Positions 20,386 through 28,435 of a DNA stretch of 64,000 bases are shown here, one piece after another. Within the stretch, counting starts at the first letter, position 1, and the number at the start of each line of letters is the position of its first letter. A program made the position numbers and the translations under genes. Below the pieces are notes generated by a model. The model did not search any database, was not told the DNA's origin, and saw only the letters and a program-made list of their open reading frames with translations. The stretch is from Mesorhizobium sp. B2-4-15 (lineage in GTDB: Bacteria > Pseudomonadota > Alphaproteobacteria > Rhizobiales > Rhizobiaceae), in contig NZ_VFUZ01000004.1 in assembly GCF_006658505.1 (NCBI RefSeq), positions 186,001 through 250,000 of the forward strand. The letters run 5' to 3'.

Positions 20386-21594
20386 ATGAATCAAACGCCT
20401 GACCTCGGACGCCTTCCCGTCACCGTGCTTTCCGGTTTTCTCGGCGCCGGCAAGACCACGCTGCTCAATCACATCCTGTCGAACCGCGAAGGCCGCCGCG
20501 TCGCCGTCATCGTCAACGACATGAGCGAGATCAACATCGATGCAGAACTGGTGCGCGACGGCGCCGATCTGTCGCGGACCGACGAAAAGCTGGTGGAGAT
20601 GTCGAATGGCTGCATTTGCTGCACGCTGCGCGACGACCTCTTGAAGGAGGTTCGCGCGCTGGCCGAGCAGGACCGTTTCGACTATCTCCTGATTGAATCC
20701 ACCGGCATTTCCGAGCCCCTGCCCGTCGCCGCGACCTTCGATTTTCGTGACGAGCATGGCGACAGCCTGTCCGACGTGGCCCGCCTCGACACGATGGTGA
20801 CGGTGGTCGACGCGCTCAACCTGCTCAAGGATTACTCCTCGTCCGATTTCCTCAAGCAACGGGGCCAGTCGCTCGGCGAGCAGGATGGCCGCGCGCTGGT
20901 CGACTTGCTGGTCGAGCAGATCGAGTTCGCCGACGTCGTGGTGCTGAACAAGATCGGCATGGCGAGCCCTTATCAGCGAGATATGGCGCGGTTGATCGTG
21001 CGCGCGCTCAATCCCGATGCCGAGATCGTCGAAGCTGATTTCGGCAAGGTGCCGCTCGACAAGGTGCTCGCCACCGGCCGCTTCGATTTCGACAAGGCGC
21101 AACAGAACCCACTTTGGTTCAAGGAACTCAACGGTTTTCGCGACCATGTTCCCGAGACGCAGGAATATGGCATCCGCTCTTTTGTCTACCGGACGCGGAA
21201 ACCGTTCCAACCGGCGAGGTTCCAGGCCTTCATCGATCGCGCATGGCCGGGCGTGGTGCGTGCCAAGGGCTTCTTCTGGCTGGCGACACGGCCGCGCCAT
21301 GTCGGCGAAATGAGCCAGGCGGGCGCGCTGGTGCGGACCGAGAAACGTGGCCTGTGGTGGGCCGCGGTCCCGCAAGGCCGATGGCCCTCCCATGCAGAGT
21401 GGCGCCAAAGCATGATCCCCTATCTCGACCCTGTCTGGGGCGATCGCCGCCAGGAGTTGGTCTTCATTGGCTGCGATCCGATGGATGAGGCGAAAATACG
21501 TGCCGAACTGGACGACTGCCTGGTCGACGCAGAAGACTTCCGGCCCGAACTGTGGCGCACTTTGCCCGATCCGTTCCCAGCCTGGGCGGCTTGA
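20386..21594 (+). CDS. zigA: COG0523 G3E-family GTPase, ZigA/YciC-type zinc chaperone
   Basis: 402 residues. GTP-binding Walker [12 protein letters not shown] (18-28), the family hallmark C76-x-C-C metal site in [14 protein letters not shown], and the NKIG guanine-specificity motif near 187. The C-terminal CobW domain contains [12 protein letters not shown] and FIGCD. Zur-regulated COG0523 proteins deliver or redistribute zinc to client enzymes during zinc limitation. The Zur-like box just upstream and the adjacent zinc importer support this role over CobW (cobalamin) or nitrile hydratase activators. No cob genes are nearby. Confidence 0.9.
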   Translation: MNQTPDLGRLPVTVLSGFLGAGKTTLLNHILSNREGRRVAVIVNDMSEINIDAELVRDGADLSRTDEKLVEMSNGCICCTLRDDLLKEVRALAEQDRFDYLLIESTGISEPLPVAATFDFRDEHGDSLSDVARLDTMVTVVDALNLLKDYSSSDFLKQRGQSLGEQDGRALVDLLVEQIEFADVVVLNKIGMASPYQRDMARLIVRALNPDAEIVEADFGKVPLDKVLATGRFDFDKAQQNPLWFKELNGFRDHVPETQEYGIRSFVYRTRKPFQPARFQAFIDRAWPGVVRAKGFFWLATRPRHVGEMSQAGALVRTEKRGLWWAAVPQGRWPSHAEWRQSMIPYLDPVWGDRRQELVFIGCDPMDEAKIRAELDDCLVDAEDFRPELWRTLPDPFPAWAA

Positions 21595-21661
21595 GTTGGA
21601 TTCTTCGCCGGAAACATCTATCTGCGCTGAACGATTTATGTCGGCGCGGATTGCCGGCCAC

Positions 21662-21687
21662 GTCGGGGAGTGGCAAGACTCCCCGAC
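21662..21687. other. Perfect GC-rich hairpin between zigA and the sulfurtransferase-like gene
   Basis: Ten-base perfect stem GTCGGGGAGT/ACTCCCCGAC with loop GGCAAG, 25 bases before the next start. It is not followed by a T run on either strand, so it is not a standard terminator. It may be an mRNA-stabilising or attenuating structure. Confidence 0.45.
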
Positions 21688-21711
21688 AAACCAGATTGCG
21701 AGGATGCTGCC

Positions 21712-22050
21712 ATGGAATACCGCGAAATCAGCGAGGATTATTCGGTCTCTGGCCAGATCCAGCCCGAAGACGTCGCGGCCATCAAGGCCGCAGGCTTCAA
21801 GAGCGTCATCTGCAACCGGCCTGACGATGAGCAGCCCGGCCAGCCTTCGGCGGACACGCTCAAGGCGGCGGTCGAAGGCGCCGGACTCGCCTTCCGCTAC
21901 ATACCGGTGATCAGCGGCCAGATCACCGCCGAGAATGTCGAGGATCAGGCCGAGGCGATGGATGAGTTGGAAGGCCCGGTGTTCGCCTATTGCCGCTCCG
22001 GCGCCCGCTGCACCAATCTTTACGGGCTGATCCAGCAATCGAAAGGTTAG
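21712..22050 (+). CDS. TIGR01244 / DUF442 family sulfurtransferase-like phosphatase
   Basis: 112 residues from ATG 21712; an upstream in-frame ATG at 21670 sits in the hairpin and is less likely. The fold is that of dual-specificity phosphatase/rhodanese-like proteins: SGQIQPEDVAAIKAAGFKS, CNRPDDE, and the Cys-loop AYCRSGARCTNL, in which Cys-x5-Arg forms the anion-binding loop. The family occurs alone or fused to the beta-lactamase-like Blh protein in persulfide metabolism. It overlaps the convergent Lrp gene by four bases. Confidence 0.82.
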   Translation: MEYREISEDYSVSGQIQPEDVAAIKAAGFKSVICNRPDDEQPGQPSADTLKAAVEGAGLAFRYIPVISGQITAENVEDQAEAMDELEGPVFAYCRSGARCTNLYGLIQQSKG

Positions 22051-22514
22051 ATCGGCAGCGCGCCGGTTTCCTTCAGCGTCTCCAGCACGATGGCCGTCTT
22101 CACGTGCTGCACGGATTCGTGCGGCAGGAGCACGCCATTGACGAATTCCGACAGCGACTTCAGGTCGGGCGTCACCACTTTCAAGATGTAATCCATCTCG
22201 CCAGTGAGCGCGTGCGCCTCCTGCACTTCCGGCAATCGCGCCACCAATTCGCCGAAGCGGCGGGCATTGTCGCGGTTGTGGGTGGCTAAGGTCACCGAAA
22301 TGACGTTGACCAGCGAGAAGCCTAGCCTGTCGCGGTCGAGCACCGCCCGATAGCCCTTGATATAGCCATCTTCCTCGAGCCGCTGTCGGCGGCGCGAGCA
22401 CTGCGATGCCGACAGGTTTACTCGCTCCGAGAGATCGTTGTTGGTGAGCCGCGCATCACCCTGCAAGAGCGCCATTATCTTGCGATCGAATTGATCAATG
22501 CGCGCCTCATCCAT
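22047..22514 (-). CDS. Lrp/AsnC family transcriptional regulator
   Basis: 155 residues from ATG 22514, chosen because AGAGGAAAAGCC precedes it; upstream in-frame ATGs would add 11 residues. N-terminal helix-turn-helix in RIDQFDRKIMALLQGD, NNDLSERVNLSASQCSRR and LEEDGYIKGY; C-terminal RAM ligand domain with DYILKVVTPDL. Lrp members respond to amino acids. The gene is divergent from hppD, so regulation of tyrosine catabolism or of itself is likely. Confidence 0.9.
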   Translation of the reverse strand: MDEARIDQFDRKIMALLQGDARLTNNDLSERVNLSASQCSRRRQRLEEDGYIKGYRAVLDRDRLGFSLVNVISVTLATHNRDNARRFGELVARLPEVQEAHALTGEMDYILKVVTPDLKSLSEFVNGVLLPHESVQHVKTAIVLETLKETGALPI

Positions 22515-22558
22515 GGCTTTTCCTCTCATCATGCACGCTTCGCGCATGAGATGATCAT

Positions 22559-22572
22559 TTCAAGCGTTTGAA
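22559..22572. promoter_or_regulatory. Inverted repeat in the Lrp-hppD divergent region
   Basis: TTCAA-GCGT-TTGAA, 45 bases from the Lrp start. A TATAAT hexamer at 22600-22605 is a probable -10 element for hppD. The palindrome is a candidate site for the adjacent Lrp-type regulator; no direct proof. Confidence 0.4.
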
Positions 22573-22630
22573 TGCAAGCACCATGCAGCCTATTTGCACT
22601 ATAATCGCGTCGCGTGTGGTCCAACGCGGC

Positions 22631-22663
22631 CACCTCACATTCACCTCACATTCACCTCACATT
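22631..22663 (+). repeat. Three tandem 11-base repeats in the hppD leader
   Basis: CACCTCACATT is present three times head to tail without mismatch, then TTGGAGGAAAGCC and the hppD ATG at 22677. Each copy includes CCTC, complementary to GAGG of the ribosome-binding site just downstream. Confidence 0.9.
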
Positions 22664-22676
22664 TTGGAGGAAAGCC

Positions 22677-23789
22677 ATGGGTCCCTTCCCGCACGACGCA
22701 CCGCCGGCAAAAATCAGCAAGGACAACCCCGCAGGCACCGATGGTTTCGAGTTCGTCGAGTTCGCGCATCCCGAGCCGCAGAAGTTGGCCGAATTGTTCA
22801 CCCGCATGGGCTATGTGGCAGTGGCCAAGCACCGCACGAAAGACATCACTGTCTGGCGCCAGGGCGATATCAATTATGTCGTCAATGCCGAGTCCGGCTC
22901 GCATGCGATGAAGTTCGTCGACAAGCATGGCCCTTGCGCCGCCTCGATGGCCTGGCGCATGGTCGATGCCAGGCATGCTTTCGAGCATGCCGTCTCGAAG
23001 GGTGCGACGCCCTACGAAGGCGACGACAAGGCGCTCGACGTGCCAGCCATCGTCGGCATCGGCGGCTCCCTGCTCTATTTCATCGATGCCTATGGCAAGA
23101 AGGGCTCGGTCTATGACGCCGAGTTCGAATGGCTGGGCGAGCGCGACCCCAAGCCTGAAGGCGTCGGCTTCTATTTCCTCGACCACCTCACCCACAATGT
23201 CTATCGCGGCAACATGGACAAATGGTGGGACTTCTATCGCGACCTGTTCGGCTTCAAGCAGATCCATTTCTTCGACATCGACGGCAAGATCACCGGACTG
23301 GTCAGCCGCGCCATCACCTCGCCCTGTGGCAAGATCCGCATTCCGCTCAACGAATCCAAGGACGAGACCAGCCAGATCGCCGAGTATCTGAAGAAATACA
23401 ATGGCGAAGGCATCCAGCACATCGCCGTCGGCACCGACGAGATCTACGAGGCCACCGACAAGCTCGCCGCCAACGGCCTGAAATTCATGCCCGGTCCGCC
23501 CGACACCTATTACGAGATGTCGCATGAACGCGTTAACGGCCATGACGAGCCGATCGAGCGCATGAAGAAGCACGGCATCCTGATCGACGGCGAGGGCGTG
23601 GTCGATGGCGGCATGACCAAGATCCTGCTGCAGATCTTTTCCAAAACCGTGATCGGGCCGATTTTCTTCGAGTTCATCCAGCGCAAGGGTGACGAGGGTT
23701 TTGGCGAAGGCAATTTCCGCGCCCTGTTCGAATCGATTGAGCAGGACCAGATCAAGCGCGGCGTGATCAAGATAGAGGCGGCAGAGTAG
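22677..23789 (+). CDS. hppD: 4-hydroxyphenylpyruvate dioxygenase
   Basis: Converts 4-hydroxyphenylpyruvate to homogentisate in tyrosine degradation. 370 residues from ATG 22677, preceded by TTGGAGGAAAG; a frame start at 22614 would add 21 residues made of the tandem repeat and is rejected. Two VOC-fold halves; the non-haem iron triad is expected at His about 168 (DHLTHNVYRG), His about 246 (IQHIAVGTDE) and Glu about 331 (FFEFIQRKGDEGFGEGNF), the last with the typical C-terminal helix. A TATAAT lies about 70 bases upstream. The downstream enzymes lie beyond a toxin-antitoxin pair on the other strand. Confidence 0.97.
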   Translation: MGPFPHDAPPAKISKDNPAGTDGFEFVEFAHPEPQKLAELFTRMGYVAVAKHRTKDITVWRQGDINYVVNAESGSHAMKFVDKHGPCAASMAWRMVDARHAFEHAVSKGATPYEGDDKALDVPAIVGIGGSLLYFIDAYGKKGSVYDAEFEWLGERDPKPEGVGFYFLDHLTHNVYRGNMDKWWDFYRDLFGFKQIHFFDIDGKITGLVSRAITSPCGKIRIPLNESKDETSQIAEYLKKYNGEGIQHIAVGTDEIYEATDKLAANGLKFMPGPPDTYYEMSHERVNGHDEPIERMKKHGILIDGEGVVDGGMTKILLQIFSKTVIGPIFFEFIQRKGDEGFGEGNFRALFESIEQDQIKRGVIKIEAAE

Positions 23790-23822
23790 TTTTTCGGTTC
23801 CTCTTGCTTGCGGCCTAACCAA

Positions 23823-23846
23823 TTATGACCTAAATTCTGGTCATAA
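23823..23846. promoter_or_regulatory. Operator palindrome of the first toxin-antitoxin operon
   Basis: TTATGACC-N8-GGTCATAA, a perfect inverted repeat ending 10 bases before the antitoxin start. Antitoxins of the Phd/YefM family, alone or with toxin, repress their own promoters through such palindromes. Confidence 0.7.
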
Positions 23847-23856
23847 GAGGTTTGGC

Positions 23857-24084
23857 ATGAACATTCCGATGGCGAAAGCGAAGGCTCAACTCTCCGAGTT
23901 GGTGAAGCGTGCCCAGGCAGGTGAGGAGATCCATCTGACACGGCACGGGGAGATAGTCGCAACCTTGAGTGCTCCCGTCCGGGCTGGCGGGAGTAAAGGC
24001 TTGTTTGGAGCGCTGAAAGGCAAAATTCGGATATCGGACGATTTTAATGAACTCGGTCCCGAATGGGACGAGTACATTAAATGA
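23857..24084 (+). CDS. Type II antitoxin, Phd/YefM family
   Basis: 75 residues. N-terminal Phd-fold DNA-binding part with AKAQLSELVKRAQAGEEIHLTRHG and EIVATLS, then a flexible C-terminal tail (RISDDFNELGPEWDEY) of the kind that wraps the toxin. Its stop overlaps the toxin start (ATGA), the usual arrangement for coupled production of antitoxin and PIN toxin. The palindrome just upstream fits autoregulation. Confidence 0.88.
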   Translation: MNIPMAKAKAQLSELVKRAQAGEEIHLTRHGEIVATLSAPVRAGGSKGLFGALKGKIRISDDFNELGPEWDEYIK

Positions 24085-24455
24085 GCCGCAAATATCTGGT
24101 TGATACCCATACTCTGCTTTGGGTACTCAACGCGGATTCACGTCTTTCCGACCGCCATCGCGACATCTTTCTTGCTGGTGAGGAGGTGATCGTCAGTGCC
24201 GTCTCCGTGGCGGAAATCGCCATCAAGAAATCGCTTGGCAAGATCGCGCTCAATGGCGACGTCGTGGAGATCTTGCGATCGAACGGGATTCCAATTCTCA
24301 GCGTGAATGAATTACACGCAGCGAGACTGGAGCATCTGCCGCTTCATCATCGCGATCCCTTTGATCGTCTGCTCATCGCACAAGCTCAAATCGAGGGCCT
24401 GACATTGGTCTCCTCGGATCGTCATTTTTCAGCCTATGACGTCGCGATGGCCTGA
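24081..24455 (+). CDS. Type II toxin, PIN domain (VapC-like)
   Basis: 124 residues. PIN-domain acidic residues are visible in LVDTHTLLW (Asp7), VSAVSVAEIAIKKS (Glu about 44), HHRDPFDRLLIAQA (Asp about 96) and LVSSDRHFSAYD (Asp about 114). Such proteins are Mg-dependent RNases that cleave tRNA or rRNA when the antitoxin is lost. The pair stands between hppD and the other homogentisate genes, suggesting later insertion into an ancestral cluster. Confidence 0.9.
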   Translation: MSRKYLVDTHTLLWVLNADSRLSDRHRDIFLAGEEVIVSAVSVAEIAIKKSLGKIALNGDVVEILRSNGIPILSVNELHAARLEHLPLHHRDPFDRLLIAQAQIEGLTLVSSDRHFSAYDVAMA

Positions 24456-24460
24456 TCGAT

Positions 24461-24997
24461 TCACAACCCCAGCCGCTCGACCTCTTTCTCCCTCAGCTTC
24501 GCATCGTAATCGAGCAGGAACTCGTCGAGCTGCGGCGGCGCGACCGAGGTTCCGGACAACATGGCGTGGACCTGGCCGCGATGATGGATGTCGTGCAGGA
24601 GGACATGGGCGAGGATCTCCCCAATCTTTTCCGGGATCATGCCGTCCTCGCGCCGGTCGGTGGCGACACGGCGGTCGAGATCGGCATCCAACAACCCGTC
24701 ACAGAAAGCAATGAGCCTGCGATCGAAATCGGCCTGCGCCTTCGCTAATTCCACCGGGTCGTCGAACGGCACGAAATCGTCATAGGCCGCGGCCCCTACG
24801 CCGCCTTCTTGCAGGAAATCGAGATAGAGATGGTCGACCGCCAGTATGTGGTTGAGCGTCTCCTTGATCGACGGAAAGAAGCTGGTTCGTTGAGCCTCGA
24901 ATTCGCCTGGCTGGAGTGACAGTACGGCGCGATAGAGCCGGTCGTTCGACCAGAGATTGTTGCCGGCCATGCGGCGCAGGTGATCGAGAAGGTTCAT
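24461..24997 (-). CDS. DinB-fold metalloprotein at the end of the homogentisate operon
   Basis: 178 residues from ATG 24997 (an upstream TTG is possible). Four-helix-bundle DinB family: NNLWSNDRLYRAV, LNHILAVDHLYLDFL and HVLLHDIHHRGQVHAML supply the conserved His residues that bind a metal. The superfamily includes thiol-dependent isomerases such as the mycothiol-dependent maleylpyruvate isomerase. It is 23 bases downstream of the fumarylacetoacetate hydrolase gene, and no GST-type maleylacetoacetate isomerase is in the window, so that activity is worth testing; the name DNA-damage-inducible is historical. Confidence 0.85.
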   Translation of the reverse strand: MNLLDHLRRMAGNNLWSNDRLYRAVLSLQPGEFEAQRTSFFPSIKETLNHILAVDHLYLDFLQEGGVGAAAYDDFVPFDDPVELAKAQADFDRRLIAFCDGLLDADLDRRVATDRREDGMIPEKIGEILAHVLLHDIHHRGQVHAMLSGTSVAPPQLDEFLLDYDAKLREKEVERLGL

Positions 24998-25020
24998 CAA
25001 TGAGCCTCAACCTCTCGTAA

Positions 25021-26034
25021 CTATCCCTCGTACTTCTCGACCTTCTGCTCGATCCCGCCGAAGATCGAATGCCCAGCCTTGTCCTTCATCTCGATGCGCA
25101 CCGTGTCGCCAAAGCGCAGGAACGGCGTTTTCGGCTCACCGGTCTCGATTGTCTCGATCATGCGCAACTCTGCAATGCAGGAATAGCCGGCGCCGCCCGC
25201 CGAAACCGGCTTGCCCGGCCCGCCGTCGAGCTTGTTGGAGACGGTACCCGAGCCGATGATGGTGCCGGCCATCAGCGGCCTTGTCCGGGCGGCATGCACG
25301 ATCAGCGCCGGGAAATCGAAGGTCATGTCAACGCCGGCATTGGCGCGGCCGAACGGCTTGCCGTTGAGATCAGCAAGCAGCGGCAGGCTGACCTTGCCGC
25401 CGTCCCAGGCGTCGCCCAGCTCATCGGGCGTCACCGCGACCGGAGAAAAGGCCGAGGACGGCTTCGACTGGAAGAAGCCAAACCCCTTGGCGAGTTCCGG
25501 CCCGGTGAGCGCGCGCAGCGTGACATCATTGACCAGCATGACCAGCCGGATGGCGGCACGCGCATCATCACGGCTGACGCCCATCGGTACATCGTCGACG
25601 ACGACAGCCACTTCCGCTTCCATGTCGATGCCGAAGGCTTCGTCGGCCATGCGGATCGGATCGCGCGGTGGAATGAAGGAATCGGACCCGCCCTGGTAGA
25701 TCAGCGGGTCGGTCCAGAAGCTCGCCGGCATTTCCGCGCCGCGCGCTTTGCGCACCAGTTCGACATGGTTCACATAGGCCGATCCGTCAGCCCACTGATA
25801 GGCGCGCGGCAGCGGCGAATGCGCGTCGTGCTCGTGAAAGCGGGCCGGCGGCATTGCGTTGTTTTCCAGCGATTCCGCGATCGTCGCCAGATGCGGCGAA
25901 ATCCTGCGCCAGTCGTCGAGTGCTGCCTGCAGCGTGCGCGCCAGGAACGAGGCATCGGTGAAGCGCGTCAGGTCGCGCGAGACGACGACCAGTTTTCCGT
26001 CGCGCGTCCCGTCCTTCAGTGTGGCAAGCTTCAT
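25021..26034 (-). CDS. Fumarylacetoacetate hydrolase family protein
   Basis: Final step of the homogentisate pathway by context: fumarylacetoacetate to fumarate and acetoacetate. 337 residues with AGGAGGGGAAAT before the ATG. FAH-fold features: DPIRMADEAFGIDMEAEVAVVVDD with metal-binding Glu residues, VMLVNDVTLR, FGFFQSKPSSAFSPV, and the C-terminal GTIIGSGTVSN. In the order hmgA-MBL-FAH-DinB. The superfamily includes other hydratases and decarboxylases, but the linkage to hmgA makes FAH the best call. Confidence 0.9.
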   Translation of the reverse strand: MKLATLKDGTRDGKLVVVSRDLTRFTDASFLARTLQAALDDWRRISPHLATIAESLENNAMPPARFHEHDAHSPLPRAYQWADGSAYVNHVELVRKARGAEMPASFWTDPLIYQGGSDSFIPPRDPIRMADEAFGIDMEAEVAVVVDDVPMGVSRDDARAAIRLVMLVNDVTLRALTGPELAKGFGFFQSKPSSAFSPVAVTPDELGDAWDGGKVSLPLLADLNGKPFGRANAGVDMTFDFPALIVHAARTRPLMAGTIIGSGTVSNKLDGGPGKPVSAGGAGYSCIAELRMIETIETGEPKTPFLRFGDTVRIEMKDKAGHSIFGGIEQKVEKYEG

Positions 26035-26085
26035 GCGATTTCCCCTCCTGGTACAGCTTTGCTGCTGCTTTGGTCTTTTGCCTTA

Positions 26086-26132
26086 CGCATGATCCTTTCC
26101 GAAAACCGGTTCCCACTTTTCGGGATCATGCG
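26086..26132. repeat. Short palindromic intergenic repeat (family C)
   Basis: Perfect 10-base arms CGCATGATCC/GGATCATGCG enclose TTTCCGAAAACCGG and CCACTTTTC, a combination recurring in Rhizobiales intergenic regions. It lies between the MBL hydrolase and FAH genes; the stop codon of the MBL gene (26126-26128) is inside the right arm. Confidence 0.75.
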
Positions 26133-26980
26133 AGTTCCACAACAAGGCCGTCGCGTGCGATCGTCAAGTCGCCGGCCCATGTTTTCCTGACAGCCGCGAT
26201 CCAATCGGGCTCGTTGATCTCGGGATCGTCGGCGGGAATGAGATGATTGAGGACCAATCTCTTCACGCCGGCATCGCTGGCGATGCGCCCGGCGTCCCCG
26301 GCAAAACTGTGGCTGGCGAGCAGATGCTCTTTCAATCGCGCGCCATTGCCGGTTCTGGCAACCAGCCGATCGATGCCCCTTTCCAGCATGGCTTCATGGA
26401 CGAGGATGTCGGCACCTGCGGCAAAATCGACGAGCGGCGGAAAGAAGACCGTATCGGCGGAGAACACCACGCTTTTGGAGCCATACTCGAAGCGCAGGGC
26501 AAAGCAGTCCGTCACCGGCGGATGATCGACGCGCAGCGCCGTGACCTTCAGGCCATTTTGCTGAACCACCTGGCCTTCGCCGAATTCCTCGACCGAAACC
26601 AGCTCGCGAATGTCCGGCCGCCCCTCGTCTGCAATACGGATCTCGATGTCGAATTCCATCGCCTGGCAGAAGCGCCGCCAGTAGTGACCGGTGCCGGGCG
26701 GACCGAACACGGCGACCGGCGTTGCCAGTCCCGCCGTCCAGGCGGTGTGGATCAGCGGCCCGAGTTCCAGCACATGGTCGGAATGCAGATGGGTAATGAA
26801 GATCAGGTCGAGCGCCTTAAGGCCGATGCCGGCATCGACCAGACCGCGCGTCACGCCAAGCCCGCAATCGACGACGATGGCGCGCCCAGCGATCTCAAGC
26901 AGCGACGAACTCGGCCACGGTCCGCCCGGCCGCAGCGCCGGACCGCCCTTGGAGCCCAGCAGAACCAGCCGGTCGCTCAT
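26126..26980 (-). CDS. MBL-fold metallo-hydrolase
   Basis: 284 residues from ATG 26980, ten bases after hmgA. The metal-binding motif THLHSDH (about residue 60), later Asp/His ligands (FSADT, HEAMLE, LASHSF) and C-terminal RLVLNHLIPADDP match the RNase Z-like/arylsulfatase-like group of beta-lactamase-fold hydrolases. Substrate unknown; position between hmgA and FAH suggests a supporting role in aromatic catabolism, perhaps hydrolysis of a thioester or lactone side product. Its 3' end lies inside a family C repeat, so the C-terminus may have been altered by it. Confidence 0.85.
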   Translation of the reverse strand: MSDRLVLLGSKGGPALRPGGPWPSSSLLEIAGRAIVVDCGLGVTRGLVDAGIGLKALDLIFITHLHSDHVLELGPLIHTAWTAGLATPVAVFGPPGTGHYWRRFCQAMEFDIEIRIADEGRPDIRELVSVEEFGEGQVVQQNGLKVTALRVDHPPVTDCFALRFEYGSKSVVFSADTVFFPPLVDFAAGADILVHEAMLERGIDRLVARTGNGARLKEHLLASHSFAGDAGRIASDAGVKRLVLNHLIPADDPEINEPDWIAAVRKTWAGDLTIARDGLVVELA

Positions 26981-26990
26981 CGGACGCGCC

Positions 26991-28304
26991 TCAAGACCAA
27001 TCGCCCTCCGGCGTGCCATTGAAACGCTTCTTCAGGTCTGCCCAGCAGTCGATGTAATTGTCCTGCCGGGTCTCCAGTTCGGCGCCGAAGCGGGTCAGCA
27101 TCTGCGGAAAACGCGTCTCGAACATGAAGGCCATGGTGTTGTCGAGCTTGACCGGTTTCAGGTCCGCGCGCGAGGCCTTTTCGAAGCCAGGCGCATCCGG
27201 CCCATGGGCCAGCATCAGATTGTGCAGGCTGATGCCGCCGGGAACGAACCCTTCCTCCTTCGCATCGTACTGGCCGTGGATCAGGCCCATGAACTCGCTC
27301 ATGATGTTGCGGTGATACCAGGGCGGACGGAACGTATCTTCCGCCACCAGCCAGCGGGGCGGGAAGATGACGAAGTCAATGTTGGCGGTGCCCTCCTCGC
27401 CGCTCGGAGCCGTCAGCACGGTGAAGATCGACGGATCGGGGTGGTCGAAGAGGATCGCACCGACGGGCGAAAACGTCGCCAGATCATATTTGTAGGGTGC
27501 GTAGTTGCCGTGCCAGGCGACAATGTCGAGCGGCGAATGGCCAAGTTCGGTGACGTGGAAGTTACCGCACCATTTGACGATCAGCCGGCACGGCGTTTCC
27601 TTCTCCTCGAACCAGGCGCAAGGCGTCTTGAAGTCGCGCGGATTGGCCAGGCAATTGGCGCCGATCGGACCGCGGTCAGGCAAGGTCAGCTTGGCGCCGT
27701 AGTTCTCGCAGACATAGCCGCGCACTTCGGCGTCCACCAGTTCGACCTTGAAAACCAGGCCGCGCGGCAATACGGCGATCTCGCCTGGCCGCAGTTCGAT
27801 GACGCCCATCTCGGTGACAAGGCGCAAGGCGCCGACCTGCGGCACGACCAGCAACTCGCCGTCGGCGTTGAAGAAATGATCATCGATCATCGATGTGTTT
27901 GCGACATAGACATGGGCTGCCATGCCGGTCTGCCCGAGCACGTCGCCGGCCGTGGTGATGGTGCGCATGCCTGCGATGAAATCGGTCTGCTCCTTCGGCA
28001 TCGGCACCGGGTTCCAGCGATACTGGCCGAGCGCCAGTTCATGATCGCCGACGTTGGGAGCTGTTTTCCATAACGGATAGTTAGCCGGCTTGAAGCGGCC
28101 AGTGTGTTTCACACTTGGCCTGATGCGATAAAGCCAGGAACGCTCGTTGGTGCCACGCGGCGCGGTGAAGGGCGATCCGGAAAGCTGCTCGGCATAGAGG
28201 CCGTAAGCCGGCCGCTGTGGCGAGTTCCGCCCCTGTGGCAGCGAGCCGGGCAGTGTCTCGGTTTCGAAGTCGTTGCCGAAACCCGGCATGTAGGAAAAGG
28301 CCAT
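26991..28304 (-). CDS. hmgA: Homogentisate 1,2-dioxygenase
   Basis: Ring-opening step: homogentisate to maleylacetoacetate. 437 residues from ATG 28304 (GGGAGG eight bases upstream); the frame is open further but the start [13 protein letters not shown] is the normal one. Seen: [10 protein letters not shown] near the N-terminus, [12 protein letters not shown], and the cupin Fe-site region [23 protein letters not shown] with [10 protein letters not shown] following. First gene of the leftward operon and divergent from the MarR gene. Confidence 0.97.
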   Translation of the reverse strand: MAFSYMPGFGNDFETETLPGSLPQGRNSPQRPAYGLYAEQLSGSPFTAPRGTNERSWLYRIRPSVKHTGRFKPANYPLWKTAPNVGDHELALGQYRWNPVPMPKEQTDFIAGMRTITTAGDVLGQTGMAAHVYVANTSMIDDHFFNADGELLVVPQVGALRLVTEMGVIELRPGEIAVLPRGLVFKVELVDAEVRGYVCENYGAKLTLPDRGPIGANCLANPRDFKTPCAWFEEKETPCRLIVKWCGNFHVTELGHSPLDIVAWHGNYAPYKYDLATFSPVGAILFDHPDPSIFTVLTAPSGEEGTANIDFVIFPPRWLVAEDTFRPPWYHRNIMSEFMGLIHGQYDAKEEGFVPGGISLHNLMLAHGPDAPGFEKASRADLKPVKLDNTMAFMFETRFPQMLTRFGAELETRQDNYIDCWADLKKRFNGTPEGDWS

Positions 28305-28377
28305 CCGATCCTCCCAGATCCCGGTCTTCAGCCCCGCCAATCGCGGCTCACCGGCAATGTTGACCAAACTGGTTTCA

Positions 28378-28400
28378 TTTGTAACCATTGAAAATGTAAC
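28378..28400. promoter_or_regulatory. Direct repeats in the hmgA-marR divergent region
   Basis: TTTGTAAC and AATGTAAC, spaced 15 bases start to start, lie between hmgA and the MarR gene. They are candidate binding or promoter elements for the MarR-type regulator that probably senses homogentisate or a precursor. Confidence 0.35.
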
Positions 28401-28435
28401 TATCAACGGCAAACGCCGTATCCGCGGTGCGCATC

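Noticed and set aside
19387..22401. About 1000-codon open frame on the - strand across the zinc genes
   Set aside because: Antisense shadow covering aztC, zigA and the sulfurtransferase-like gene; composition is that of a frame opposite GC-rich coding.
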